A stretch of DNA of 16,584 nucleotides from Brevibacterium picturae (lineage in GTDB: Bacteria > Actinomycetota > Actinomycetes > Actinomycetales > Brevibacteriaceae): contig NZ_JAKDJU010000064.1 in NCBI RefSeq assembly GCF_030453725.1, positions 1-16,584 on the forward strand, written 5' to 3'. The translations under genes and the position numbers were made by a program. The stretch's first letter is position 1. Each line of letters begins with the position of its first letter. Under the pieces are notes generated by a model. It searched no databases. It was not told where the DNA came from and saw only the letters and a program-made list of their open reading frames with translations. Below, in pieces: positions 1 to 7,186 of the stretch.

Positions 1-722
1 GTGCCCTTGGTGAGGTTCTTGATGTCCTGGTTGCCGCCGTTCTCCCGCGGGGGAGCCGTGCGTGCACCTTCGGATGCGACGCGGTCGAACTCCGCATCGC
101 TCAGCGAGCCGAGGATCGCACCCTGAGGTTCAGGAGGCAGGGCCAGGGGTGGTTCGCGGTTCGGGTCGGTGGCGATGAGGGCGGCCTCGCGGGTGTTCCA
201 CTTGCCCAGCAGGTCCTTGCTCGGGGCGGTGCCCATGAGGCCCGGGTGGACGATCCCGGTGAAGGAGACACCGGGGACGTGGCGCGATGTCGCGGTGCCG
301 CCGGAGAAGTCCCAGACTGCTTTGTAGGCGTCGGGGAACTGGTCGACGAGGAACGAGCCGCCGTTCTTCTTCGCGAAGATTCCGGTATAGCCCCAGCCCT
401 GCCCGGCAAGCGGTCCCTCCTCCTGCGGGATCGGCCCGACATCGAGGATGTCGACGATGAGCAGATCGCCTGGCTTCGCACCCTCGATGGCAACGGGACC
501 GGAGAGGGCATGGACGATGTCCATCGGTGCATCGCGGATGTCATCGGCACTGTCATCGTTCTTGATGGCGCCGTCGAACCATTCGCGGCAGTCCAGCCGG
601 AACGATTCGCCCGGCTTCACATGCACGGCTGCAGGAATGTCAGGATGCCAGCGGTTGTGACCGGTGACCGCCTGGGCGGTGAAGGGCTGAGTCGAATCGA
701 GTGGAAATACATTGTCCGGCAT
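1..722 (-). CDS. fmdA: Formamidase (acetamidase/formamidase family), N-terminal 240 residues
   Basis: The reading frame starts at an ATG at 722 and stays open to the window edge, so the C-terminal part (the family is about 400 residues) is missing. The enzyme hydrolyses formamide, and in relatives other short amides, to ammonia and the carboxylate in the cytoplasm. Recognisable family blocks in order are HNRWHPDIPAAVHVKPGE (about residues 22-39), WFDGAIKNDD (48-57), the run around HALSGPVAIEGAKPGDLLIV (about 71-90), GWGYTGIFAKKNGG (109-122) and GVSFTGIVHPGLMGTAPS (about 151-168). A GAAAGGG Shine-Dalgarno lies 8 bases before the ATG; a second ATG ten bases further on is out of frame. It lies 66 bp downstream of the fmdB-type gene on the same strand and is probably co-transcribed with it, a pairing seen in many amide-using bacteria. 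Substrate range cannot be told from the sequence. Confidence 0.9.
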   Translation of the reverse strand, partial: MPDNVFPLDSTQPFTAQAVTGHNRWHPDIPAAVHVKPGESFRLDCREWFDGAIKNDDSADDIRDAPMDIVHALSGPVAIEGAKPGDLLIVDILDVGPIPQEEGPLAGQGWGYTGIFAKKNGGSFLVDQFPDAYKAVWDFSGGTATSRHVPGVSFTGIVHPGLMGTAPSKDLLGKWNTREAALIATDPNREPPLALPPEPQGAILGSLSDAEFDRVASEGARTAPPRENGGNQDIKNLTKG

Positions 723-762
723 TGTTCTTTCCCTTTCTTGGAGCTCCGCCCGGAAGCCGATC

Positions 763-806
763 GACCTCAGGCGCGGGGAAGCTTGACCTCAGGCGCGGGG
801 AAGCTT
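763..806. repeat. 22-bp perfect tandem duplication across the fmdB stop codon
   Basis: Positions 763-784 and 785-806 are identical over 22 bases, beginning GACCTCAGG on the plus strand. Read on the minus strand, the 785-806 copy encodes the final KLPRA and TGA of fmdB, and the second copy lies just downstream in the fmdB-fmdA gap. Confidence 0.95.
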
Positions 807-1073
807 CGCGTGCCGCGGATCCCGACTCACCGGCTGCGCACGGCGACCAGAGGAGGGAACGCGCGAGACGACGGGTGGTGACTCTGCGGTCTTCTTCGTT
901 GCGTCGATGACGCCGAAGGCAGTGCCGGAACCGGCGCCGAGGTGGGGGGCGGTGAATGCGGAGACGGCTGTTCCGCAGCAGTCGGGGCACGTCACGGATT
1001 CCGGTTTCCGGCTCATCGGAAAGACCTGTTCGGTGTCGCCGCAGGTCGTGCATCGGTAGACGTAGGTGGGCAC
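789..1073 (-). CDS. fmdB: FmdB-family zinc-ribbon protein
   Basis: A 94-residue protein starting at GTG 1073. I chose this start because it gives the family N-terminus VPTYVYRCTTCGD (usually MPTYxYRC); upstream extension would add 16 unconserved residues. The N-terminal half carries two Cys pairs, YRCTTCG and CPDCC, which should bind one zinc. The second half is basic and Ser/Pro-rich, as usual for this family. FmdB was named as a putative regulator of formamidase, but its molecular role is not settled. It is the first gene of a probable fmdB-fmdA transcript. Upstream there is only a weak AGAAGAG ribosome site. The last five sense codons and the stop lie in a perfect 22-bp tandem duplication (763-806). 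The position and motif make the family assignment secure. Confidence 0.85.
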   Translation of the reverse strand: MPTYVYRCTTCGDTEQVFPMSRKPESVTCPDCCGTAVSAFTAPHLGAGSGTAFGVIDATKKTAESPPVVSRVPSSGRRAQPVSRDPRHAKLPRA

Positions 1074-1106
1074 TGGATCACTCTTCTCGAAATCATTGCC
1101 GACATA

Positions 1107-1148
1107 TGAGTCTTTATGCATTCATACACTGTCACCAGGAAAGACTCA
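1107..1148 (-). promoter_or_regulatory. Candidate fmdBA promoter inside a 9-bp inverted repeat
   Basis: On the minus strand a -35-like TTGAGT (1149-1144) and a -10-like TATGAA (1126-1121) are 17 bases apart, each matching the sigma-A consensus at 4 of 6 positions. Perfect inverted arms TGAGTCTTT (1107-1115) and AAAGACTCA (1140-1148) bracket the -10; one overlaps the -35 box and the other lies where transcription should start. That is where a repressor operator is expected. The regulator is unknown. The inverted repeat is directly visible; the promoter is inferred. Confidence 0.4.
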
Positions 1149-1165
1149 AGGGTGTTGGCGAGAAT

Positions 1166-2392
1166 TCATTGCTCGGTCACTGCGATTTCGGTGAAATGGA
1201 GCTCGGGGTCGTGGCGCTTCGAGGCACGTCGGATCCGTTCCGCGGTGAGCCTGCTGATCTCGGGGAAACCGTCTTCGGAATCCGCGTCCACGAGGCTGCG
1301 CGCATTCTTCGACAGCAGGGGTTCTGGGGTTTGGACGAGGATGAACTTCCGTGAGCCTTCGTCGCGCTGGTTGGCCGCCATCACCGCCTGCGCTGTCGTG
1401 CCGGAACCGGCGAAGAAGTCGAGGACGATCGCCTCGGGATCGAAGAATGTCTGTGAGGCCACGAGGGCCTTGACCAGCTCAACCGGCTTCGGATAGCTGA
1501 AGATCCCGCCCAGCCCGAGGTCCTCGAGATCGTTCTGACCGCCCAGCGCTTTGATGATCGAGTAGAGCTTCGAGCTCGCCTTCTCAGCAGGCGTCACGCG
1601 CACGACCGCGTGCTTTCCCTGCGCTCCCCATTGGCGCAGGACGTACTCGCCGGTGCCCAACTTCGCGTCCACCTCGGCGAGCTTCTTCGCCCCCTTGACC
1701 TCGAGGATGTCCTCGTACATCAACCGGCGCTCCTGGCCGCGGGCGTAGCGGCCGAACCCGGCGCGCAGCACATCGGTTTCGACGAGCATGCGTCTGCCGT
1801 CGATGATTTCGAGCTTCGCCGGTGCCTTCTTCTCAGTCAGGAACGCACCCGCCTGGCCGCCGACTCTGCCCCACACATGGACGTAGTCGTGGCCGCGAAC
1901 GAACGAGGGCGAATTGCCGCCGCCCTTCGCGCGCTGATGGATGAGGGTGCCCAGCGAATTGTCCTCGCCGAAGATCTCGTGGCCCAGCAGCTGTGCCCAC
2001 GCGCTCTCACCGTCGTCGAGGTGGATGAAGATCACCCCGTCATCGCGCATGAGTTCGCGAGCGAGCATCAGGCGGGGAGTCATGAAGTTCAGCCAGCTCG
2101 CGTGATCGTGCCCGTGATCCTTGTACGCCAGCGCATTGCCCGTGTTGTACGGGGGATCGATGTAGACGATCTTGACCCGCCGGCGATGCGTGGCCAGCAG
2201 CCCGGCCAGCCCCGGCAGATTGTCCCCGACGACCAGCAGATTCTCATCGACGGCTGGAACATAGGTATCACCTTCGCGAACGAAGTGCGGACCCGCGCCG
2301 AGGTGGCCGGGGGAGTCCGCATCACCGGAGATCAGGCGTCGACCGCGTGCGAAGGCGGCGTCCTTGCCAGTCCAGTTCAGGGCCGTCGACAT
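1166..2392 (-). CDS. Solitary beta-class DNA methyltransferase (Mod-like, N6-adenine or N4-cytosine)
   Basis: A 408-residue protein. ATG 2392 was chosen because an AAGGAGAAGG ribosome site directly precedes it; a longer frame would run into the divergent gene. It should transfer a methyl group from S-adenosylmethionine to the exocyclic amino group of a base in a specific DNA site. Catalytic motif IV, DPPYNTGN, is at residues 79-86, followed by IFIHLDDGE (121-129). The variable middle (about 140-290) is the likely target-recognition region. FSYPKPVELVK (298-308) precedes the SAM-binding motif I, LDFFAGSGTTAQAV (324-337). The order IV, recognition region, I defines the beta class typical of type III Mod subunits, though Mod proteins are usually longer. 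No restriction subunit is adjacent: the next genes are fmdB and an oxidoreductase. It could be an orphan regulatory methyltransferase or the remnant of a restriction system. Target sequence is not predictable. Confidence 0.85.
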   Translation of the reverse strand: MSTALNWTGKDAAFARGRRLISGDADSPGHLGAGPHFVREGDTYVPAVDENLLVVGDNLPGLAGLLATHRRRVKIVYIDPPYNTGNALAYKDHGHDHASWLNFMTPRLMLARELMRDDGVIFIHLDDGESAWAQLLGHEIFGEDNSLGTLIHQRAKGGGNSPSFVRGHDYVHVWGRVGGQAGAFLTEKKAPAKLEIIDGRRMLVETDVLRAGFGRYARGQERRLMYEDILEVKGAKKLAEVDAKLGTGEYVLRQWGAQGKHAVVRVTPAEKASSKLYSIIKALGGQNDLEDLGLGGIFSYPKPVELVKALVASQTFFDPEAIVLDFFAGSGTTAQAVMAANQRDEGSRKFILVQTPEPLLSKNARSLVDADSEDGFPEISRLTAERIRRASKRHDPELHFTEIAVTEQ

Positions 2393-2429
2393 CCTTCTCC
2401 TTCTCCGCGATCGGTGCCAAGATTGCTGT

Positions 2430-4085
2430 ATGAGTATTTCACGAGTAGCCGTAATCGGTGCCGGGATCGTCGGCGTGGCGCTCGCCCGCGAGATCATCAG
2501 CAGACTCCCCGAAGCCGACATCACTGTCTTCGACAAGGCCGAGCACGTCGCCGCACATCAGAGCGGACACACCTCGGGAATCGTGGATCCCGCCCTCGAC
2601 GCGAAACCGGCGTCCTCGGAAGCAGCGCTCGCTCGCCGAGGTGTTGAGCTGCTGGTCCCGTTCGTGTCCGAACGCGGCATCGGCTACCGTGAGTGCGGCC
2701 AGCTGGTGGTTGCGCAGAACACCGACGAGGCCGACCGCCTCGAGGAGATCCTCGCCCACGCCGAAGCGAACCAGGTCCCGGGTGTGCGTCTGCTCGACCG
2801 CACCCAGATGCGGGAGATCGAACCCAACGCCAGGGGAGTGCTCGCCCTGTATTCTCCGCATACCGCCGTCACCGATTACACCGCTCTGACCGAGGCGCTC
2901 GCCTCCGATATCAGTGCCGCCGGCGGCACGTTCCGCTTCGGCACTGAGATCACCGGCTTTGATGTGATGAGCAACGAGGTTCGCGTGCGCATGCGCGTGG
3001 CAGCGCCCGAGCAGAGCGAGCCCGCTGCCGGCTCCGATGGCTCCGACGATGACTGCGCTTCAGGCTCCGATGGCTCCGACGATGACTGCGCTTCAGGCTC
3101 CGATGGTTCCGCTTCAGTCCGCGACGCTGACCCCGCCGCAGAATCCGACGGCGAGATCGACGATCAGGTACACGAGGCTCCGCGGACCTATCGCGGAGAT
3201 AACACCAGCGGACCGGTGATCGACTTCCGCGACGAGCTGCGCAGCCGCTTCGGCTCTCAGGACTGGTTCAAACAGGTCGAAAACACGATCGGCAGCCTCA
3301 GCGACCGGTTCACCAATCCCGCATCGGGCAGCGCTCGTCCGGCCGGCGAGAGGGAGCGTGCGACCCGCGATCGTGAACGCAAGGCAGCCGGCGAGAGTGA
3401 ACGCTCGGCAGCCGGCGAGCGTGATCGTCCGGACCGTGCCGAGGACACGGAGGTGTTCGACCTCGTGATCGTCTGCGCCGGCCTCCAGGCCGACCGACTG
3501 GCGGTGGCCGCGGGCTTCGACGACGACCCCCGCATCGTCCCGTTCACCAGCGACTGCTACGCCGTCGACGACTCCGCCGAGGTGGTCAGGGGCATCATCA
3601 GCACGGTTCCCGATCCGGCCTCCCCATTCTCCGAGAAATCCGTGGTCAGAGCTATCAACGATAAACTGATCCTGGGGCCGAACACCTTCGTGGCCCTGGG
3701 GCGCGAACGCTATGACAAGCACGGATTCGACCTCGGCGATGTGGGATCGACCGTCGGGTTCAAGGGGTTCTGGAAGTTCGCGGCGCAGACCGCGAAGACT
3801 GCCGTGCGCGGCGCCAAACCGGCCGTCAGCACCTCCGCCTTCGTCGACGGGATCCAGAAGTTCGTTCCCGCCGTCGATGCCTCGAACGTTCGACCGGGCA
3901 CACGCGGCATCCGGGCTCAGGCGATCAATGCCGACGGCTCGCTGGTCAACGAACTGCGCGTGAGAACGCGCGGCAGGCTCACCATGGTCAGGAGCCTGCC
4001 GAAGTCAGGAGCCACCTCGGCGCTGGCAGTGGCCGAACATATTGCGGACCAGGTCCTCGGCGCCTCCGGCGATTCGACGAACTGA
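2430..4085 (+). CDS. LhgO-like FAD-dependent oxidoreductase with a large repeat-rich insertion
   Basis: A 551-residue protein of the DAO/LhgO family, which oxidises L-2-hydroxy acids such as L-2-hydroxyglutarate to 2-oxo acids with FAD. The N-terminal dinucleotide fold VAVIGAGIVG (residues 7-16), AAHQSGHTSG (41-50), the re-entry strand DLVIVCAGLQADRL (344-357), TVPDPASPF (392-400), LILGPNTFVALGRERYDK (413-430) and GTRGIRAQAI (490-499) all match LhgO blocks. The family is about 400-425 residues; the excess lies between RVRMRV (185-190) and residue 341. It holds an 11-residue repeat GSDGSDDDCAS and an Arg/Glu-rich stretch (about 305-340). Two expected pocket segments differ: SGVIHAGxYY is SGIVDPALDA here, and PFLGVHLTR is replaced by PFSEKSVVRA, so the substrate is uncertain. 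ATG 2430 has no Shine-Dalgarno and may be translated from a leaderless or very short leader. It is divergent from the methyltransferase, 37 bp away. Confidence 0.78.
   Translation: MSISRVAVIGAGIVGVALAREIISRLPEADITVFDKAEHVAAHQSGHTSGIVDPALDAKPASSEAALARRGVELLVPFVSERGIGYRECGQLVVAQNTDEADRLEEILAHAEANQVPGVRLLDRTQMREIEPNARGVLALYSPHTAVTDYTALTEALASDISAAGGTFRFGTEITGFDVMSNEVRVRMRVAAPEQSEPAAGSDGSDDDCASGSDGSDDDCASGSDGSASVRDADPAAESDGEIDDQVHEAPRTYRGDNTSGPVIDFRDELRSRFGSQDWFKQVENTIGSLSDRFTNPASGSARPAGERERATRDRERKAAGESERSAAGERDRPDRAEDTEVFDLVIVCAGLQADRLAVAAGFDDDPRIVPFTSDCYAVDDSAEVVRGIISTVPDPASPFSEKSVVRAINDKLILGPNTFVALGRERYDKHGFDLGDVGSTVGFKGFWKFAAQTAKTAVRGAKPAVSTSAFVDGIQKFVPAVDASNVRPGTRGIRAQAINADGSLVNELRVRTRGRLTMVRSLPKSGATSALAVAEHIADQVLGASGDSTN
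3030..3116 (+). repeat. 33-bp in-frame minisatellite in the LhgO-like gene
   Basis: Positions 3030-3062 and 3063-3095 are identical 33-bp units, followed by a shortened copy at 3096-3116. Each full unit encodes GSDGSDDDCAS. The length is a multiple of three, so copy-number change would not break the frame. A second, more degenerate repetition (encoding AAGESER/AAGERDR) lies at about 3385-3429. Confidence 0.95.
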
Positions 4086-4146
4086 GGGACCCCGCCTCGG
4101 CGAACTGACCAACCCAACCTCGGCGAACTGACCAATCCAGCTTCGA
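4078..4146. repeat. Three degenerate 23-bp tandem repeats across the lhgO-like stop codon
   Basis: Units at 4078-4100, 4101-4123 and 4124-4146 each begin CGAACTGA. Unit 1 against 2 matches at 18 of 23 bases and unit 2 against 3 at 19 of 23. The first unit contains the final codon and stop of the oxidoreductase; the others fill most of the 75-bp gap to the convergent regulator gene. The TGA in the three units falls in three different frames because 23 is not a multiple of three. Confidence 0.9.
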
Positions 4147-4160
4147 AGGGTTGACTCGCC

Positions 4161-5612
4161 TCAGCCGGAGTGGCGTTCGAGGAACTCGTAGACCTCGGTA
4201 TCGTCGACGCCCGGGACGGCGCCGGGCGGAACGGCCGCCAGCAGGGAGGCATGCATCTGTGCCGAGGGCAGCGCCTGGTTCTCCCATTTCTCGGCCAGGT
4301 CCTCGGGTGCTTGTCGGCAGCAGGCGGGATCCGGGCAGGCCGATTTGGAGCGGATCGGCGATTCCCGACCTTCGAACCACTTCACGTGGGCGAAGGGGAC
4401 TCCCACGCTGATCGCGAAGTCACCGCCGGGCAGTACGCGTGCGGTGCACCAGAACGAACCTTCCGGGGTGTCCGTGTACTGGTAGTACGGGCTGAACCTG
4501 TCCGCAACGCGGAAGACCGTGCGGGAGGTGAATCGTTTGCATGCGAACTGTCCCTCGATGGCTCCGAGGGGATCCGTGGGGTAGGGCAGGCCGTCGTTCG
4601 AATACGCCTTGTGGATGGTTCCGGACCGGTGGACCTTCATGAAGTGCACGGGCAGACCCAGGTGCTCGGTGGCCAGATTGGTGAATCGGTGGGCGGCCAT
4701 CTCGTAGCTGACGCCGAACATGTCGCGCAGATGCTCCACGGAGATCTCGCGCTTCTTCTTCTCCTCGGCGAGCATCGGCACGGCCGAACTCTGCGGAAGG
4801 AGCACGGCCGCCGCCAAGTAGTTCGCCTCCACACGCTGCTGCAGGAATTCGCTGAAGTCCTTTGGGGAATCGTGGCCGAGGACGTGCGCGGCGAGGCTGG
4901 TCAGCAGATGCGAACGAGGATCGGCCGCAGCATCCGCATTGGGCAGGTACAGACGATTGTTCGCGGTGTCGGAGATCGACCTGGTCGATGAGGGCAGGTC
5001 GGAGACGTAGTGGAGACTGAACCCCAGCTTCTCCGCGATCGTCGCCGTCTGCCGCTGAGACACCGTCCCCGATTCGTAGCCGGCCAGACGCAGGAGCTCG
5101 GCGGCCTGGGCCTCGAGGTCGGCGAAGTAGTTGTTCTTCTCGCGCATGTTCTCGCGCAGTTCCCGGTTGGCCCGACGAGCTTCCTCCGGAGTCGCGGCCC
5201 GGCGTTCGAGGACCTGGCCGAGCTGTCGCTGCAGACCCACGATCGCCTCGAGAGCGTCAGGCGGCAGTGACTTGATCCGCACCTGCGGCAAGCCCAGAGA
5301 GGAGTACATGGGCGAGGCCTGGTTGCGTTCGGCCTCGAGCTCGAGGGCCTGCCTGCCGTCGACGGGAGTGGGGTCGATGAGCTCGGCGACTTCGGTGTGC
5401 AGGGCCTTCGCGATCGTCGACAGGAGGGTGACAGAAGTTTCTCGCTTACCGTTCTCGATCGTCGAGATCTGCGAGGCTGCGCGCCCCACTCTCTCGCCCA
5501 GCTCGCTCAGCGTCAGCCCTCGCTGTTTGCGAAAAAATCGGATTCTTCTGCCGATGCTGAGGGTGTCTGCCTCCTGTTCGGCAGCTCCCAGATCCGTCTG
5601 ATTGCTCGTCAT
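4161..5612 (-). CDS. ramB: RamB/ScfR-type transcriptional regulator (XRE HTH plus IrrE-like domain)
   Basis: A 483-residue cytoplasmic regulator. The N-terminal XRE helix-turn-helix (about residues 19-75, with LTLSELGERVGRAASQISTI) is followed by a linker of helical, charged sequence (115-175). Next comes a degenerate IrrE/ImmA-like region (about 165-315), where the HExxH zinc motif is reduced to HVLGH, so protease activity is unlikely. The C-terminal short-chain-fatty-acid-regulator domain includes Cys at 358, 389 and CPDPACC (426-432). RamB proteins of Corynebacterium and Mycobacterium control aceA, aceB and acetate activation genes, and this gene is divergent from aceA. ATG 5612 was chosen because GGGAG lies five bases upstream; ATG 5624 is an in-frame alternative adding four residues. 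The family assignment is good; the symbol rests on domain order plus context. Autoregulation from the shared 178-bp region is likely but not shown. Confidence 0.82.
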   Translation of the reverse strand: MTSNQTDLGAAEQEADTLSIGRRIRFFRKQRGLTLSELGERVGRAASQISTIENGKRETSVTLLSTIAKALHTEVAELIDPTPVDGRQALELEAERNQASPMYSSLGLPQVRIKSLPPDALEAIVGLQRQLGQVLERRAATPEEARRANRELRENMREKNNYFADLEAQAAELLRLAGYESGTVSQRQTATIAEKLGFSLHYVSDLPSSTRSISDTANNRLYLPNADAAADPRSHLLTSLAAHVLGHDSPKDFSEFLQQRVEANYLAAAVLLPQSSAVPMLAEEKKKREISVEHLRDMFGVSYEMAAHRFTNLATEHLGLPVHFMKVHRSGTIHKAYSNDGLPYPTDPLGAIEGQFACKRFTSRTVFRVADRFSPYYQYTDTPEGSFWCTARVLPGGDFAISVGVPFAHVKWFEGRESPIRSKSACPDPACCRQAPEDLAEKWENQALPSAQMHASLLAAVPPGAVPGVDDTEVYEFLERHSG

Positions 5613-5659
5613 TGCGGCTCCCATCGATGTTGTGTGCTGGTTCACACGCATTGGCAACC

Positions 5660-5688
5660 AGTATGACAGAACCACGAAATTTCTAAAA
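5660..5688 (-). promoter_or_regulatory. Possible ramB promoter
   Basis: Reading the minus strand, TTTAGA and CATACT are separated by 17 bases, each 4 of 6 to the sigma-A consensus, about 50 bases before ATG 5612. This is a weak match reported because position and spacing fit. Confidence 0.25.
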
Positions 5689-5710
5689 CCGGAAAACAGG
5701 CGATTATTCC

Positions 5711-5720
5711 TAGCAAAAAC
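5711..5720 (-). promoter_or_regulatory. Possible RamB-type site upstream of aceA
   Basis: GTTTTTGCTA on the minus strand shares the TTTGC core of the corynebacterial RamB box (AA/GAACTTTGCAAA). It lies about 70 bases before the aceA start, in the ramB-aceA divergent region. A second TTTGCA core occurs upstream of aceB at 7216-7221. The matches are short and could be chance. Confidence 0.25.
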
Positions 5721-5790
5721 CCCTATCGACCCTCTTGCACCCACGGCAGACTGAACTCACCAACCCCGAACGAGTAGGAGTGAAGGAACA

Positions 5791-7101
5791 ATGACTGAGA
5801 ACACCACGCAGGGCAGCCTGCACGATGCTGAGGCCATCCGTCGCGACTGGGCGACCAACGCCCGCTGGTCGGGAATCGCTCGTGACTACGAGCCCGAGGA
5901 TGTCGTCAAACTGCGCGGTTCGCTGATCGAGGAGCACACCCTGGCTCGCCACGGCGCCGAACGCCTGTGGAACCAGGTCTCCTCCAGCGACATCAAGTCC
6001 GGCGAATACGTCAACGCACTCGGTGCACTGACCGGCAACCAGGCCGTTGAGCAGGTCAAGGCCGGCCTCAACGCCATCTACCTCTCCGGCTGGCAGGTCG
6101 CCGCCGACGCGAACGCCGCCGGACAGACCTACCCCGATCAGTCGATCTACCCGGCGAACTCGGTGCCGCAGGTCGTGCGTCGGATCAACAATGCGCTCAT
6201 GCGCGCCGATCAGATCGAGACCTCAGAGGGTCAGAAGAACGTCGACGACTGGTTCGCACCGATCGTGGCGGACGCGGAAGCCGGATTCGGCGGAGCGCTC
6301 AACGTCTACGAACTCATGCGCTCGATGATCTCCTCCGGCGCAGCCGGTGTCCACTTCGAGGATCAGCTCGGTTCCGAGAAGAAGTGCGGCCACCTCGGCG
6401 GCAAGGTTCTCGTCCCGACCTCGCAGCACATCCGCACCCTCAACGCGGCTCGCCTGGCGGCCGACGTGGAGAACGTGCCCAGCCTCGTCATCGCCCGCAC
6501 GGACGCCGAGGCAGCGACACTCATGACCTCGGACATCGACGAGCGCGATCAGCGCTTCGTCACCGGTGAGCGCACCGCTGAGGGTTACTACAAGATCAGG
6601 AACGGCATCGAAGCAGGCATCGCCCGCGGACTGTCCTTCGCTCCCTACTCGGATCTGCTGTGGATGGAGACCTCCACACCCGACCTCGAAGCTGCCAAGC
6701 AGTTCGCGGATGCGATCCATGCGGAGTACCCGGACCAGAAGCTGGCCTACAACTGCTCACCATCGTTCAACTGGCGCAAGCACCTCGACGATGCCACCAT
6801 CGCGAAGTTCCAGCGCGAGCTGGGAGCCATGGGCTACAAGTTCCAGTTCATCACCCTGGCCGGCTTCCACGCGCTCAACTACTCGATGTTCGATCTGGCT
6901 CACGGCTACGCCCGGGAACAGATGACCGCATACGTCGATCTGCAGGAACGCGAGTTCGCTGCCGAGGAGCGCGGCTACACCGCGACCAAACACCAGCGTG
7001 AAGTCGGAACCGGATACTTCGACCTGGTCTCGACCGCACTCAACCCGGAGAGCTCGACAACTGCTCTGACCGGTTCGACCGAATCCGCTCAGTTCAGCTG
7101 A
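5791..7101 (+). CDS. aceA: Isocitrate lyase
   Basis: A 436-residue enzyme, the usual length for actinobacterial isocitrate lyase. It splits isocitrate into glyoxylate and succinate, the first step of the glyoxylate shunt for growth on acetate or fatty acids. Evidence includes YLSGWQVAADAN (97-108), the metal-binding region DWFAPIVADAEAGFGG (153-168), the signature KKCGHLGGKVL (197-207) with the catalytic Cys at 199, and NCSPSFNW near residue 323. The ATG at 5791 follows a GAAGGA ribosome site with three bases between them. It is divergent from the RamB-type gene and followed after 252 bp by aceB on the same strand. No key residue is missing. The gap suggests aceB has its own promoter as well as possible read-through. 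Confidence 0.97.
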   Translation: MTENTTQGSLHDAEAIRRDWATNARWSGIARDYEPEDVVKLRGSLIEEHTLARHGAERLWNQVSSSDIKSGEYVNALGALTGNQAVEQVKAGLNAIYLSGWQVAADANAAGQTYPDQSIYPANSVPQVVRRINNALMRADQIETSEGQKNVDDWFAPIVADAEAGFGGALNVYELMRSMISSGAAGVHFEDQLGSEKKCGHLGGKVLVPTSQHIRTLNAARLAADVENVPSLVIARTDAEAATLMTSDIDERDQRFVTGERTAEGYYKIRNGIEAGIARGLSFAPYSDLLWMETSTPDLEAAKQFADAIHAEYPDQKLAYNCSPSFNWRKHLDDATIAKFQRELGAMGYKFQFITLAGFHALNYSMFDLAHGYAREQMTAYVDLQEREFAAEERGYTATKHQREVGTGYFDLVSTALNPESSTTALTGSTESAQFS

Positions 7102-7108
7102 GCCTTCG

Positions 7109-7125
7109 GTGACCCGACCGGTCAC
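7109..7125 (+). other. Short hairpin just after aceA, without a T tract
   Basis: GTGACC (7109-7114) and GGTCAC (7120-7125) form a perfect six-pair stem with a five-base loop beginning eight bases after the aceA stop. There is no run of T after it, so it may protect the mRNA 3' end or pause polymerase rather than terminate. Confidence 0.4.
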
Positions 7126-7186
7126 GCGACGACTGACGCCGGAGACGGCGGTGGACTGGTCGTCCAGTACCCGGTCACCTAGTACT

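Noticed and set aside
1166..2392. Complete type III restriction-modification system
   Set aside because: No helicase/nuclease (Res) gene is present on either side in the window.
3030..3116. Possible CRISPR-like array
   Set aside because: The units are directly adjacent without spacers, are in frame with a gene, and no cas gene is nearby.
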